The notes below the pieces were generated by a model, which saw only the letters and a list, made by a program, of their open reading frames with translations, searched no databases and was not told the origin of the DNA. The position numbers and the translations under genes were made by a program. A stretch of 64,000 nucleotides of DNA from Rheum nobile (Eukaryota; Streptophyta; Magnoliopsida; Caryophyllales; Polygonaceae): the NCBI GenBank assembly GCA_027886185.1, contig WOAB01000606.1:4526001-4590000 (forward strand), given 5' to 3'. This document shows, one piece after another, positions 41,215 to 52,885 of the stretch; positions within the stretch are counted from its first letter, which is position 1; every line of letters begins with the position of its first letter.

Positions 41215-42637
41215 TGACGGAGGCTAAAGATGCACAGCAAATGTCGTTGATTAGCCCTATCAAAGTAATTATCCTAACCAACCTACTAAACAGAGTATAA
41301 CAGACAAGTAAGGGTCTAATCCCACAGAGAAGGTATGATGTAGTATGCAAACGTAAATGACAAGTAACAAGTAACTGGGGGGTTTGTAATCAAGAGAACA
41401 AACAAGCAAAGTAAACAAATTTGGTTTATGTAGGAAGAAAGTATGATGAGGGGAAGTAGTTCCACTAGACCGAAATCCACAATACAGAGATAGAGTTTGA
41501 TCACTGAAATCTATTTTGTCCAAGTTCATTTATTTATCCTTATAGTCGTTCCCACCCTGCTCGTAAGTACTATTGATTCTCACAGTTGTCAATAGACTTA
41601 TCACTATGCCAATGATAAAGCACAATTGATTCTCACAGTTGTCAGCGTACTTTACTACCAACACAGCAATAGCAATGCACACAAGGATATAGGATACATG
41701 CAAGTAGAAAGACGTACAAGTACTCACTCCCCTACTTAACATGCAATTGATTCTCACACACAATTGTACGCTCGGGACCCCTATACGCACAATTGTGTTT
41801 GCCACTAGATATGCACTCGGAACCCCTATATGCAATCCTAGCAATTGATAACAAGCATTCAACCTAGGTGATCAGGCTAAGAAGAACAACAAGAAATCAA
41901 GTTCGATATAACCAAGAAAATCAATCCAACATTTATAAGGATAAGAACAAGGAATAGAAATGTCATAAACACATCAACTGTACTGCTTCAATCGTCTAAC
42001 AGAACAAAGGGAAGTTAGTTCTCCATCAAAGGGGATGAAAAACTCTAATTAGAAAACTACGTCTGAAACAATAGTGCCTCTGATGATGATTTGGAGGCTG
42101 TGGGAAAAGAGGTTAAATAGAGTTAACCTAAATCCCCAAGATCACAAACCATATCTTACAAGGAAATAATAAAATAAAGGAAATCTGACTAATGCATAAA
42201 AGGAAATAAAGTAAAATAAAATAACTCTGGCCGCGAGGCAATAAACACATCCACCGCGGGGCGGTGAAGATCCACCGCGGGGCTTCAGCTCTCCACCGCT
42301 GGGCGGTGGTCTCCTCTCACGCGGGCTCCATCCTTCACTGAAAGTCATCGCCGGGCCGCGGCATTGCTGACGCGGGGCGGTGAACTCCAGACTTCAGCTC
42401 TCGTCTTCTTCTCTTCTTCTGCTGCTCTCCAATTACTACCAAGTGTTGGTAGCCTTCTCCATAAATACTCCAGCAGCTCCATCTTCATCTCTAAACTCCA
42501 TCAAAGCTGCAAATCCTTGGATTTCTTCACTTCTCTCCATAACATCTGGATTGCAGACTTAGCACCAAAACACATCCAAAACTCCTCCAAATCATGCTAA
42601 TAGATGCTAGAAAAGGTGTATTAAATAACACCTATCA
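41215..42637 (-). repeat. 5' LTR of Athila derivative F
   Basis: 1423 bp, almost identical to 34225-35626 apart from a roughly 21-bp GC-rich insertion and about ten single-base differences by eye. Confidence 0.92.
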
Positions 42638-42642
42638 GATCT

Positions 42643-44717
42643 CAACCTTGGTAAAACACTTCAAAAATTCCATCTGCCTTCACCGTCGTTTCTAGCCTTC
42701 ATGGAACTGCAGTTTACCTGATGTGCCGTATGAGACGGATGACACCAGCCAACCATGCAAGGGAATATAACCGGTTGGTTAGTCTAATGAAAGACTATGC
42801 AAGGGTTAAATAGAAAGGTTCTAAGTAGTCGTATTAGGTTAGACCCATCGCTTCTCGAATGAAAGTCGATGACGATAGTAAACCTCAATACTTCTACTGA
42901 AAATATCCAAAGAATAATGATCGAGAAAAGACTCTGAAAGATTGAGTCTTACGGAAACAATATGAAGAGAAGACTCCAACGAATTGAGTCTTATCGGAAG
43001 TATGACAAGTGTTTGGGAACATTAAAGTTTCACACAAACGTTTAAAAGCGACTTGACTATTTGGGTCCACGACCAACCTCACCGCATAATGCGAATTCAG
43101 ATTTGGAAGGTGGACTTACTCTAATTGGAGCCTAGACGAGTTTCCACGTTGTACTTCTCGCCAAAGGTTCATTAATTATGTGCATAATCGCACTTGTCTT
43201 ATTTAATTCCAAAACGTATATTCACGTTATAAGCTTTTATCATAATCATCTCATCCCTCAGGATATAGAGATATATAGTTGGGAATAAATCCCTAAAGGT
43301 TTGACGCCGGCTAAGCGCACCTCCCCTATATTCGGATAGGGCATGACTAGAGAAACGGTGTTAGGGCTTGGACATCCTATCCATCGGCTTATAAAGTATG
43401 GCTACCTCTCAAGGTAAGCAGCGTTCCTACGAATACTCGTGCTAACTATATCTCAAGTGCACATAAAATCCACTGCTAACTATATTTCAAGTTTGCATTA
43501 AAATCCACAACAATACCATCACGGTAATAACAGATATAATAGCGTTGTTTCTAGCAATATATACAACCTATTATAATATTCATTTTAATCGTATCATTTT
43601 AAGAAAATTGTTCCCAATGAAACCAGTAATTCATCCCACTTTAATTAACAATTAAACAATTGATAATTAATAGAAATATGGAATTATAAGCAAGAGCGAA
43701 CCGCCACTTGCCTTAGATTAGACGAAGCTTAACAAAGCTCAACGACAACGGGTTTCCGGGTCCAAAACGAGGTCAGATCTCAGATTATGGATTCCTACGA
43801 AACAACCCATAACGGAACCCTAAGTTAGATTCGATAACCAAATATACGAATCTAAAGAAAGACGAACTAAATCGAAGGAATGAAGCCTCGATCGAGACCA
43901 AAAAGCCCAAAGCCACACCACGAGCCCAGACACACCGCGGGTGCGCCGACCCTGCCGCGGGTGCGGTCGAGCTACAACGGCGACATGACGACGACGAAAA
44001 CTCACTGTGATCGACGCGTTTGGATTCGATTAGGATGGGCTTCGACTTCCCAACTCCTTGCACTTCCAAACACCACTTGGAGAGTACCTTTTCCTCCTAT
44101 GGTAGCTCTGGCCACACTCCGGCGAAAGCTTGAGCTTTCCGATGACAATGGAAATGATAGATTTGAGAGAGAGAGTTTGAGAGCTGTGATTCAACTACAC
44201 TCCAGCTCCTTTCCTTTTATAGCCCAAGCAAGGAGGTCAAGCAACCAGGTGACTCATGGGAGGCGCCTACAACGACCGGATGGGACAGTTGCAGAGGCGA
44301 AGACGACGCGATGTCTGAAGTCCGGCGCTGTAGAGAAGAAATGATGACACCGCGGGGTGCCGTGGCCTCACCGCGGGTGCGGTGAACCCCCACCTGACCG
44401 CCTCAGAAATTGGCCTTTCACCGTGGGGTGTGGTGGACTGACCGCGGGTGCGGTCAAGGCCAATTTCTGTGCCTTTTGTCCTCTTTTGTCCGGGAAGGAT
44501 TATGGGCATGGTTTTTAACCCCGGGTTAAATATATTTGTATCCGAACAAATATTCTAAACCCCAAAAATACGTTGAATGTATTTTATTCCACTCAGAGAA
44601 ATATTACAGAGATCAAGCATTTTACAGAATGTCTGAACTTCTCTGAAATTAATCCGACTATAGTACGAGAGTTTGGAAAATTACCAAAATACCCTTTACT
44701 AAAAATGAGGGGTTACA
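42643..44717 (-). repeat. 3' LTR of element D, proximal piece
   Basis: Resumes after the GATCT duplication and ends GGGGTTACA at 44717. With 33950-34219 it makes an LTR of about 2350 bp. It contains the ACACCAGCCAACCATGCAAG box (42742-42761), GC-rich motifs at 43935-43970 and 44349-44455 (CACCGCGGGTGCGGTGAA), and a TATA-like box at 44580-44588 (minus). Confidence 0.9.
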
Positions 44718-44731
44718 ACACTACCCCCTTA
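44718..44731 (-). promoter_or_regulatory. Polypurine tract of element D
   Basis: Minus-strand AAGGGGGTAGTGT sits directly before the LTR start TGTAACCCC. Confidence 0.8.
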
Positions 44732-44751
44732 AAAAGGTTTCGACCGCGAAA

Positions 44752-47144
44752 CTAGGCGGAAAACAGCTCGGGAAAGCGTCTAAGCATATCCTCCTCAGTT
44801 CCTGACTTGGACCATAAAATCCGTACCAATGGTACCACCTTTTCCGTAACTACTTCTCACGGCGTTCGAGAATACGCACCGGTATCTCCTCGTAGGTACC
44901 ATTTGTCTGAATATCGATGTCTTCATAACTCAGCACATGAGACTCATCAGGCACGTACTTCCTTAACAAGAATACGTGGAACACGTTATGCACTGGATGC
45001 GCTGATGGCGGCAATGCCAAACGATACGCTAGAGACCCCACTCTATCAAGGATCTCAAATGGTCCCACGTAGCGAGGGTTAAGCTTACCACGCTTACCAA
45101 ATCTAAACACACCCTTGGATGGCGACACCCTGACAAATACCTTGTCACCAACCTCAAACTCGACTTTCCTGCGCTTCAGATCTGCATAAGACTTTTGTCG
45201 ACTCTGAGCTGTCAACATCCTCTGTCTTATCAAAGCAATGTCCGATGCAGTCCTCTCGACTAACTCTGGTCTGAGCAGAACCTTGTCGGCATTCTCATCC
45301 TAACAAATCGGAGATCTGCACCTTTGACCGTACAGAGCCTCGAATGGAGCCATCTTAATGGTAGCATGCCAACTGTTGTTGTACCTGAACTCAATCAGAC
45401 TCAGGCTGTTCTCCCAGCTAGTTGGACGATCGAGTGTACAAGCTCTTAGCATATCTTCCAAGGTCTGGATGGTCCTCTCAGACTGTCCATCCGTCTGAGG
45501 ATGAAATGTAGTACTGAATCTCAACTCGGTTCCCATGGCCTTGTGTAATTCTTTCCAGAATCTTGACATGAATCGGCTATCTCGATCCGATACAATGGTC
45601 TTTGGAGTACCATGCAAACGGATAATCTCGTGTAAAAACACTTCAGATAGCTTCTGGGTTCCCCATGTTGACTTGATAGCCACGAAGTGAGCACTCTTCG
45701 TGAGCCTGTCAATGATTACCCATATAGCATCCTTTTGACTTTGAGTCTTTGGCAGCCCCATGACAAAATCCATAGCAATATCCTCCCATTTCCATTCTGG
45801 CACTGGAAGAGGTAGCAACTCACCACCTGGTATACGGTGTTCTATCTTGACCTTCTGACAAGTCAAGCATTTCGCCACAAACTCTGCTACATCCCACTTC
45901 ATGTTGGGCCACTAGAATTTCTTTCTGAGGTCCTTGTACATCTTGCTAGAGCCTGGATGTACAGAATAAGTTGACGAATGGGCCTCCTTCATCACCAACT
46001 GGCAAAGGCCATCAACGCCAGGCATACAGATCCGGTCCTGAAACCAGAGCGATCCATCTTTCTGAATCACGAAACCAAGAGCTTTCCCGTCCATTACTTC
46101 ACTGCTTAGCTTTACCATGACCACGTCATCAACCTGCTTCTCCTTGATTTGATCAAGTAGCGTAGCTTGAATCTCAAGCATACTCAGGTATCCTTGATGT
46201 TGATCGTACAAGACTTCAATCTCGCACAACTCTTGGTTCAGCTTGGTCCGAGCAGTAAGTAGAGCCACTACAGTCTCGTGCGGCGTCTTCCGGCTCAATG
46301 CATCGGCTACTACATTAGCCTTGCCCGGATGATACAGTAACTCGATGTCGTAGTCTTTGAGTAGCTCTAACCAACGACGTTGTCTCATATTCATCTCCTT
46401 CTGAGTGAACACGTACTTGAGACTCTTATGATCGGTGAAGACTTGGCATCTTATACCATAAAGATAGTGTCTCCAAATCTTCAGCGCAAAAACTACCGCT
46501 GCTAATTCCAGATCATGCGTCGGATAGTTTGCTTCATAGGTTTTCAATTGTCTAGATGCGTATGCAATAACCTTGCCTCTTTGCATCAACATACATCCCA
46601 AACCACTCTTCGAAGCATCACTATAGATCACATAACCATCATTTCCTTCCGGTAGCGCTAACACTGGTGCAGAGGTCAGACATTGCTTCAACTTCTGAAA
46701 ACTAGCCTCGCACTTGTCATCCCAGACAAACTTCTTATGGACTTTGCGGAGCAAACCGGTCATAGGTAGAGCGATCTTATAAAATCCCTCCACGAACCGT
46801 CTATAATATCCAGCAAGTCCAAGAAAACTGCGCACCTCCTTCACATTTTGAGGCCGCTTCCAATTTGCTACCGCTTCAATCTTTTGGGGATCAACCATAA
46901 CCCCATTCTCATTGATCACATGGCCTAAGAAAGCTACTTCCTTGATCCAAAAGTCACACTTAGACAACTTTGCATATAGCTGATTCTGTCTAAGGACTGA
47001 CAAAGTAATCCGACGATGTTCCTCGTGAGCTTCCACGCTCGGGGAATAAATCAAAATGTCGTCGATGAAGAACACTACGAACTTATCCAAGTATTAGTGG
47101 AAACATCGATGCATTAGATCCATGAAAACTGCTGGAGAATTGGT
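44752..47144 (-). pseudogene. RT C-terminus, RNase H, integrase and chromodomain remnant of element D
   Basis: A minus-strand frame with stops at 47094-47096, 45912-45914 and 45300-45302, one of them replacing a Trp codon in the integrase zinc region. Order: RT palm with VVFFIDDILIYS, RNase H (VIYSDASKSGLGCMLMQ, GKANVVADALSRK), integrase zinc finger, catalytic core (DIAMDFVMGLPK, IVSDRDSRFMSRF, PQTDGQSERTIQ). The C-terminal domain has DKVFVRVSPSKGVFRFGKRG and RYVGPFEILDRVG. After a stop and frameshift near 44850 comes VRILWSKSGTEEDMLRRFPE, a weak chromodomain typical of Tekay. The N-terminal RT is cut off by element E at 47145. Confidence 0.87.
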
Positions 47145-48107
47145 GATGTGTTCCTGCCTCCGATGATAAGCCAATTGTCAAAGGTGACAACTTTCGGATC
47201 TAGTCTTGGTTGGGAAGTCACTCGTCTCGACGGTGGAAGCGTTGGTTGTGATGATAGCGATATGTTGGAAGGATGGAAGGCGATGGCGGAAGCGAATTGA
47301 TTGAGGGACAGAAGACTTGAAGAGACAAGTCCTTGGTATCGTAGCGTCGACTACGGATGAAAGGAGATGCGAAGGATATGTTTGCTTGAGATCAAGCGGT
47401 GCCGTAGCGTCGGCGGCGGAGTGAATGGAGATGAGAGGGATATGTGACGTTCGATCAAGGGAAGGAGGATAAACACTCTACTTAAGCCTTGAACTTTAAT
47501 TTGAACGTAAGAAAATAATAACAAGGTTCAAAACTATAAATACTAGAGGCGAGACATCGGTTTGGGCCAAGTCGAGCCTAGTGGGCTAGCCCATGCAAGC
47601 ATGCAAAGGCACACACCCAAAAATAGACAAACTATAAAAGGGAAACTAGCTAAAACAAGCAATAGCGCTAAATAGGGAAAGTGTCTCAAAACAGATAAGG
47701 CAAACGTGTTCTAAAGCGAGCTCTTCGAGCGAGCCCTTCAGCAAACTCTTCGAACGCGCTCCTCAATGAGCTCTTCTGTTGGAGCGATGCCTTCAGTGAG
47801 CTCCTCTGTTGTATTGATGCTCTTAGCGAGCTGTTCTCTTATATCAGTGAGCTCGTTGCTTCGTCCGACGTCTTCTTCAGTGCGCTCCTTTGTGAGCGAG
47901 ACGTCTTCAGCACGTTCCTCGATGGTGGAGAGGACGACAAGTCTTGGCTCGGTTTCCGGGCTGCCTTGGCCAGCGACGAAGCGTGCAACAAGGGATGCGA
48001 CAGCTTCGGCGATGGCTTTGGCCCTGGACCTTGTCACTGGGCCATCTAAGCGCATGCTCATGGCTTGTTCTTCCTCGTGGGCCGTCATGGGGGGCAGGGT
48101 CACATCA
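47145..48107 (-). repeat. 3' LTR of CRM-like element E
   Basis: 963 bp, TGATGTG to CACATCA, very close to both LTRs of element A. The pol tail frame is open through it to 47738. Confidence 0.9.
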
Positions 48108-48748
48108 TCCTCCCCCACTTGGCTTTGAAGCGTCCCCGCTTCACTATCTTCAAACTCAGGCTCAATGTATGGAGTCAAGTCCGACACATTGAAGGTCGAA
48201 TGGACTCCGAAATCAGGTGGGAGCTCGAGTTGATAAGCATTGTCCCTGATGGCCTTGATCACGCGGAAGGGACCATCTCCATGCGGTGCCAATTTGTGCT
48301 TGCGCCGCTGGGGAAATCTTCCCTTTCGCATATGCACCCAGACTAGGTCTCCGGGAGCGAACACAATGCGGCGACGGCCTGAATTCTTCTGCTTGGTATA
48401 CTGCGCGACCCTTCTTTCCAACTGTGCCCTGGTTCGGCGGTGTAGCTCTTGCACATGCTCGGCCCGATTGGCGGCGGATACGTGCACTGGTTCTCGTAGT
48501 GGGCGCGGCGACAAGTCAAGCGGCGTCAATGGATTCAACCCATACACCACTTCGAACGGACTCATGTTGGTCGCCGTGTGCCTGCATCTATTATAACAAA
48601 ACTCGACAAGAGATAGTAAGTCCTCCCAACGCCTAGGGTTGGCCTTTAGCATGGTGCGAAGGAGGGCTCCTAGCGTCCTGTTGGTGACCTCTGTTTGGCC
48701 GTCCGTTTGGGGGTGGTAGCTAGTGGAGAAAAGGAGTTTTGTACCTAG
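47738..48748 (-). pseudogene. Integrase C-terminal half and LTR-encoded tail of element E
   Basis: The minus-strand frame is open from the G insertion: FSTSYHPQTDGQTEVTNRTL (catalytic Glu; the Gln that is a stop in A is present here), GLNPLTPLDLSPRPL, GDLVWVHMRKGRFPQ, TFNVSDLTPYIEPE and the acidic tail ending VRRVC. The last 370 nt lie in the LTR. The N-terminal half is at 60045-60489, so only the G insertion separates the two halves of the core. It is scored as a pseudogene because it is split, not because of stops. Confidence 0.85.
48108..48120 (-). promoter_or_regulatory. Polypurine tract of element E
   Basis: AAGTGGGGGAGGA on the minus strand, identical to element A and abutting the LTR. 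Confidence 0.8.
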
Positions 48749-49577
48749 CTTTCTGATAACAGGAATTTGCCGTTCTAATTCCTACTATGCAAAGTATCCA
48801 AACAAACCCTAAAACGTAGTCCTAGGTAAGTAAGGGTCGAATTCGCAGGGAAACAAAGTCTATCGCAGTATACAATATGTATGTCAATTTAAAGCAACCA
48901 AAGGGGGGTTTTGTTGGTTTGTTTTAGTAGCCAAGCATGCAAATGGTAAATAAGCAATTAAAGGTGATGAAATCAGTTATTGGGAAAACACTCAGTCAAA
49001 CAATATCCACTATTCGAATGACAAGTTGATCATAGATACTACTCAAAATCGCATGCAATGGTAATTCCAATTCCTTTTCAGATGTAACTAATAGCACAAC
49101 CAGATACTATTAGAACTAACTAATTAAACAACCCTGAAACTATCAAGATTCAGTTTAACAGCAGCCTTACGGATATGAATATAGTTAGATACAACCCTAG
49201 AATAAAACAACCAGTTTTTACCATAGAATGTAAATCAATTCTCTTCTGCATAAGATTAGCACAACCAGTTACTAACACGATGCAGTTGCTACTATGGAAT
49301 AGATATGCTCAACGAGTAACAATCTAAACCTAGCAATAGATAAATAACGACAAACCCTAGTTGATCAGACTAGAAATTATCAATATCAATCTTAAGAAAT
49401 CAAACAAGAGAAGAGATAAAAACCATGCAATAGATTAGGAATAAGAATCTCACAACTGAATCACACGAAAAGCTTCAATGTCTGACTAAGCAAGAGAGGC
49501 TTAGTTCTTCATAGCAAGAGAATACGTAGAATAAGAAATTAGGGTTCCGAGATAGAAGAAACAAGTTTTCTCAACCC

Positions 49578-49584
49578 TTAAATA
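49578..49584 (-). promoter_or_regulatory. TATA-like box in Athila G LTR
   Basis: TATTTAA on the minus strand, about 410 nt from the LTR start. Same site at 59622-59628 in the 5' LTR. Confidence 0.45.
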
Positions 49585-49675
49585 CCAAAGGAAAATCATC
49601 TGAAATTATCCTAAAAAGAAATAATAAAAACCTAATAAAGTAATACAAAATACATCTGAAAAGGCAATCGGCTCG

Positions 49676-49842
49676 GCGATGCTTCAATCGGCGGCGGCCG
49701 CTGCTTCTCCCACGGCGATCGCCGTAAATGCGGCGGGCGCCGCAGTTAAACGGCGGTCGCTGTTTCCAGGTCATAGCTAAGGTCTCTCCAGGGCAATTAA
49801 CGGCGGTCGATGTTTCTTCCGCGGCGGTCGCCGCAATTCTGT
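49676..49842. repeat. GC-rich palindromic motif cluster, LTR of G
   Basis: About five copies including the perfect palindrome ACGGCGATCGCCGT and variants GCGGCGGTCGCCGC and ACGGCGGTCGCTGT. The 5' LTR has the same cluster at 59717-59881 with several point changes. Confidence 0.85.
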
Positions 49843-49995
49843 TTCTTCATCCTTCGCTTCTCAGCTCCTAAGGCTCCAAAAACGCAACTTCCGCACCTCC
49901 TCGCCAAGTCTCTAAATCACCTCCAAAGCATCCTAAAACACCACTAAAACCATGCCAAAACTCCGTCAATACACACAACATAATCGTGTGTATCA

Positions 49996-50007
49996 AACTC
50001 CCCACAC
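49996..50007 (-). promoter_or_regulatory. LTR-adjacent polypurine tract of G
   Basis: Minus GTGTGGGGAGTT directly before the 3' LTR start. Confidence 0.75.
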
Positions 50008-50901
50008 TTGAATCTCTACTCGTCTCGAGTGGATAGAGAACTACCACCCATTACCAATGAAGCACCTAGATCATCAACATGTAAAGACGCTTGCAACTAA
50101 GAGTAAAAGCATCTACATGAAAGCTCAACATCCCTCAACCAACCGACCACAACACAATTACACCCTCAACTCCAGCATCTTAATCAACACAACATCAACA
50201 CAAGCACACAACAATAACAATATACTCCTCAGCAACAAACACGACACACATCCAAGCTTAAGGGCAAGCAGAATACTTCCCCCAAGCTAATCCCGGTCAT
50301 CCTAAAATGTAAGTAGCCACTAGTCCTAACCTCCATCTATGACTCCTTATGTCTCCCAAAGTGACCTACCCGACAATCCTTCTTTGTCTCCTCTTCTTAT
50401 GTCTCCCCGCCGGTAAAATGAGATCCTAGAAAACACTCCTCTTCTTTTCACTCATTTTGCCTAGGAGCCCTTTCGGGTTTTCATCCTAGCCACTCATTTC
50501 ATTTTATCATAGATGGACTCACCGCCTCACATCACTCTGAATCCACTTTTGCCCAGGCCTAATGCCTGTCGGATTACCTGCTTTTTACCTGGACTGCCCT
50601 TTCGGGTTTTCAGTCCATCCCATGATTTTTATTTGCCTTTTTTCATTTTGTGGCTCTTTTTTTTTTTTTTCTTTTTTTTTCTTTTTTTTTTGGATGAGAT
50701 AAAAGCAATACATAAGTACATAATCACCTCCCCCACACTTAAAATAAGCATTGTCCTCAATGAAATCAGACATAATAAAAGGGGGGAAGGAAAGAATGTA
50801 CCACTACTGCTGCTGCGGTGGAAAGTCTAGATACTTGGAACCCATGAAAAGGTTCCACTGCCTCATCTGCTCCTCCATTGCATGGATGTCTTGGGCCTGC
50901 G
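50008..50901 (-). other. 3' noncoding module of Athila G
   Basis: Contains CCCTTTCGGGTTTT at 50468-50481 and 50597-50610, a long T-run interrupted by C (about 50658-50690), a second purine tract (50727-50736) and CATTGTCCTCAATG (50749-50762). No ORF. Layout matches F and H. Confidence 0.75.
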
Positions 50902-52131
50902 TCACGTAATGATCCCTTGACTCCTGGCAGAAGTCATGAACTCCTGGTGATACCCAACGAAGTCCGACTGAATGGACCGCTGGCGCGTGTCAATGTCCTG
51001 GACCATCTCCCACATCTGCCGCTGATAGTCTCCATGTGGCACAGCAGTAGCGGCAGCCTGCACCTCAGGCATAGCGGTATCCTCATCATCATCCTCATCA
51101 TCACTGTCATCATCACCCTCATCAGGCTGTGCCACAGGGACAACAGAAGAACCAGCGGCTAAACGGCCTGCAGCTGAACCACCACCAGCTCCCACACGGT
51201 GTCGGCGCACATCAAAATCCCTGTAGCGTGGGCCACAGGTCACCTCAAAGGGGAAAGGGATGGGGATCCGGTAACAGCCCCGTGAACCATACAGCCAGAA
51301 CTTCGGGTTTGACCCGATCCCAGACACAACAGTAGACGTCTTGAGCTGCCTCCAATCATATCTAAAGGCAGCAGAGAGCTGCTGGGAAGGGTCGGGTTGC
51401 TCGAGGCCCAGGTGATGGCCGATCAGAGTAATCATGCCCCCAATGACAATCTTGTGCTTCTTGTTCTCCTGAAATTTCCTGCAGGAAGCAATAAAGTGGG
51501 AGCGCCAACTCCACACTAAGGGGCACTCCGGGGTCATACTCCACACCGCGTACAAGTCATCGTATGGGACCTTGTTTAACTCGGACTGGCCATGGAAGGC
51601 CATCCGCACTACCTTGTGAGCTAGTCGCAAGCCCGGATGCGACAACTTGTAGTTATATTCTCCTCCCTGCGGGTCAAATATATCAGTCCCTGTAGAGTGA
51701 TACCAAAAAGTAAAGAACTCGTTGGCGTCCGCCCACGCCCTCTCAGAAGATGGTGGCCTGGTAATCCCAAGCGCTGTGTCAAGGTCCGCATAGGACATCG
51801 AATGCCTGCTGCCATCTAGACTGAATGTAATACTTTCCGTATCACAATGATTCTCAAAACGAGCCAGGAATTCCACAGTCCAGACAGGGAAGGTGGGTGC
51901 CGCTAAGTGGTAGAAAGCACCCAACCCGCCTTTAACAAAGAGCTGCTACGTGCATTCATAAATCTTCAATTCCCGCATGGTCTCTGGGTCGAAGAATAAT
52001 GTAGACTGGAACTCCTTATCCAGTATAAACCTCCGACGGGACTCCTCAACCCCCGATGATTTCTTACGAGAGGCCTCACCCCCCGATGATTTCTTACGAG
52101 ACGAGAATGTGCGTTTCACCAGTCTAGACAT
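50902..52131 (-). pseudogene. Athila second ORF product (G), one stop
   Basis: Minus-strand frame from the Met at 52131 (MSRLVKRTFSSRKKSSGGEA), with a duplicated Lys/Ser segment (SRKKSSG), to one stop at 51946-51948. It continues with GAFYHLAAPTFPVWTVEFLA, FSLDGSRHSMSYADLDTALG and an acidic run DEGDDDSDDEDDDEDTAMPE. It is homologous in position and weakly in sequence to 36309-37547 of F. The upstream extension of the open frame to 52293 includes a hydrophobic stretch (FALLLILIVLLSIFVM). It would give a membrane anchor only if translation began earlier, and it is partly made of the GC-rich repeat. Function unknown. Confidence 0.7.
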
Positions 52132-52197
52132 CACAAATATAGACAGCAACACAATCAAAATCAGAAGCAGGGCAAAGAAATCACCAGAACGCGAGGA

Positions 52198-52385
52198 AAC
52201 GGCGGTCGCCGCGCGGAATACGGCGGTCGCTGCTAGGAGCGGCGGTCGCTGCGATGAATACGGCGGTCGCCGTGAGCAAAATTCCGCAGCCACGTCAGAT
52301 CTGGACAGCGGCGGTCGCCGGGTGGGTTGTGGCTTGCAGCGGGCTAGCGGCGGGGGGCTCCTGGTACGGCGGTCGCTGGAATTTG
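52198..52385. repeat. GC-rich palindromic motif cluster upstream of second ORF (G)
   Basis: Six copies of the ACGGCGGTCGCCGT type, all on the same strand, spaced 14-60 bp apart. Confidence 0.85.
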
Positions 52386-52530
52386 GGGGGGCTAGGGTTT
52401 GAGAGGTTCGGTAAGGGGGAGAGAGAGTGGGTAGGGGGAGTTTGATAGGTAGGGGTGGGGTTGGGTTATTTTACAGATCGGGGGGGGGGGGGGGTCTACT
52501 TTTTTTTGTTTTTTTTTTGGTGGCTTTTAC

Positions 52531-52693
52531 CCCCGTTTGGTTTTAACGGGTTTCTTTTTATGCCTTTTGCACCCCGTTTAAGGTGTTTTCGGGGTCCTTT
52601 TTTTTATCTGATTTTTGACTTTTTCTCCCCGTTTAAGGTCTTTTCGGGGGTTTTATTTTTGTCTTTTGTGCCCCGTTTAGGGTTTTTTCGGGG
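52531..52693. repeat. CCCCGTTTAAGG...CGGGG repeat, four copies
   Basis: Each copy is a C-run and a G-run flanking GTTTAAGGTNTTTT, so each can form a CCCCG/CGGGG stem. Spacing is about 45-55 bp. A single copy is at 38053-38073 in F. Confidence 0.75.
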
Positions 52694-52745
52694 CCCAAAT
52701 TTTTTGTTGTTGTTGTTAAAAACAAGGGATAGGAGTCGAACCTGA

Positions 52746-52885
52746 AACGGCGGCGATCGCTGTATTAAAACGGCGGTCGCTGTCATTTTGCTGCAAACAG
52801 CGTGAGTGAGGAAGGAGAAAACGGCGGGCGCCGTGGAGAGCAATTAACGGCGATCGCCGTTTTTAAGCGGCGGTCGCCGTAAACA
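52746..52885. repeat. GC-rich palindromic motif cluster downstream of pol (G)
   Basis: Five copies, including the perfect palindrome ACGGCGATCGCCGT at about 52849-52862 and ACGGCGGGCGCCGT. Confidence 0.85.

Larger units (their letters stand above)
34225..42637 (-). mobile_element. Athila derivative F lacking RT and integrase
   Basis: 8413 bp flanked by GATCT (34220-34224 and 42638-42642). It has LTRs, PBS, gag plus protease, a second ORF, and both purine tracts, but no RT, RNase H or integrase. The sequence just after the protease frame (GGTTGCCTCCCGGACAGCGC, 38318-38337) matches the sequence just after the integrase frame of complete Athila G (about 53010). So the missing block runs from the end of protease to the end of pol. 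LTRs are almost identical (under about 1 percent mismatch plus one roughly 21-bp indel), indicating a recent insertion using enzymes from another element. Confidence 0.88.
33950..47144 (-). mobile_element. Tekay/Del-like chromovirus D, 5'-truncated
   Basis: Minus-strand element: 3' LTR 33950-44717 (split by Athila element F), purine tract, chromodomain remnant, integrase, RNase H and RT C-terminus, then cut at 47144 inside RT by CRM-like element E. The pol protein closely resembles that of C, but the LTR differs in its GC-rich cassette. It is inserted in the 3' LTR of C; the 5 bp before it are GTTAT. The other end is beyond the window. Confidence 0.85.
48754..49995 (-). repeat. 3' LTR of Athila G
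   Basis: 1242 bp, TGATAACAGG to GTGTGTATCA. TATA-like TATTTAA at 49578-49584 (minus). GC-rich motif cluster at 49676-49842. Confidence 0.93.

Noticed and set aside
33950..44717. Interpretation of 33950-34219 and 42643-44717 as two separate solo LTR pieces
   Set aside because: The GATCT duplication around F and continuity of the LTR across it show one LTR split by a later insertion.
51946..52293. Hydrophobic segment upstream of the Athila G second ORF as an envelope-like signal or anchor
   Set aside because: It lies upstream of the more likely start at 52131, partly overlaps the GC-rich motif cluster, and F, whose ORF is intact, has no such segment.
52481..52520. G-run followed by T-runs as a possible G-quadruplex or terminator
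   Set aside because: One uninterrupted G tract with homopolymers is error-prone sequence; no four-tract quadruplex pattern and no transcript context.
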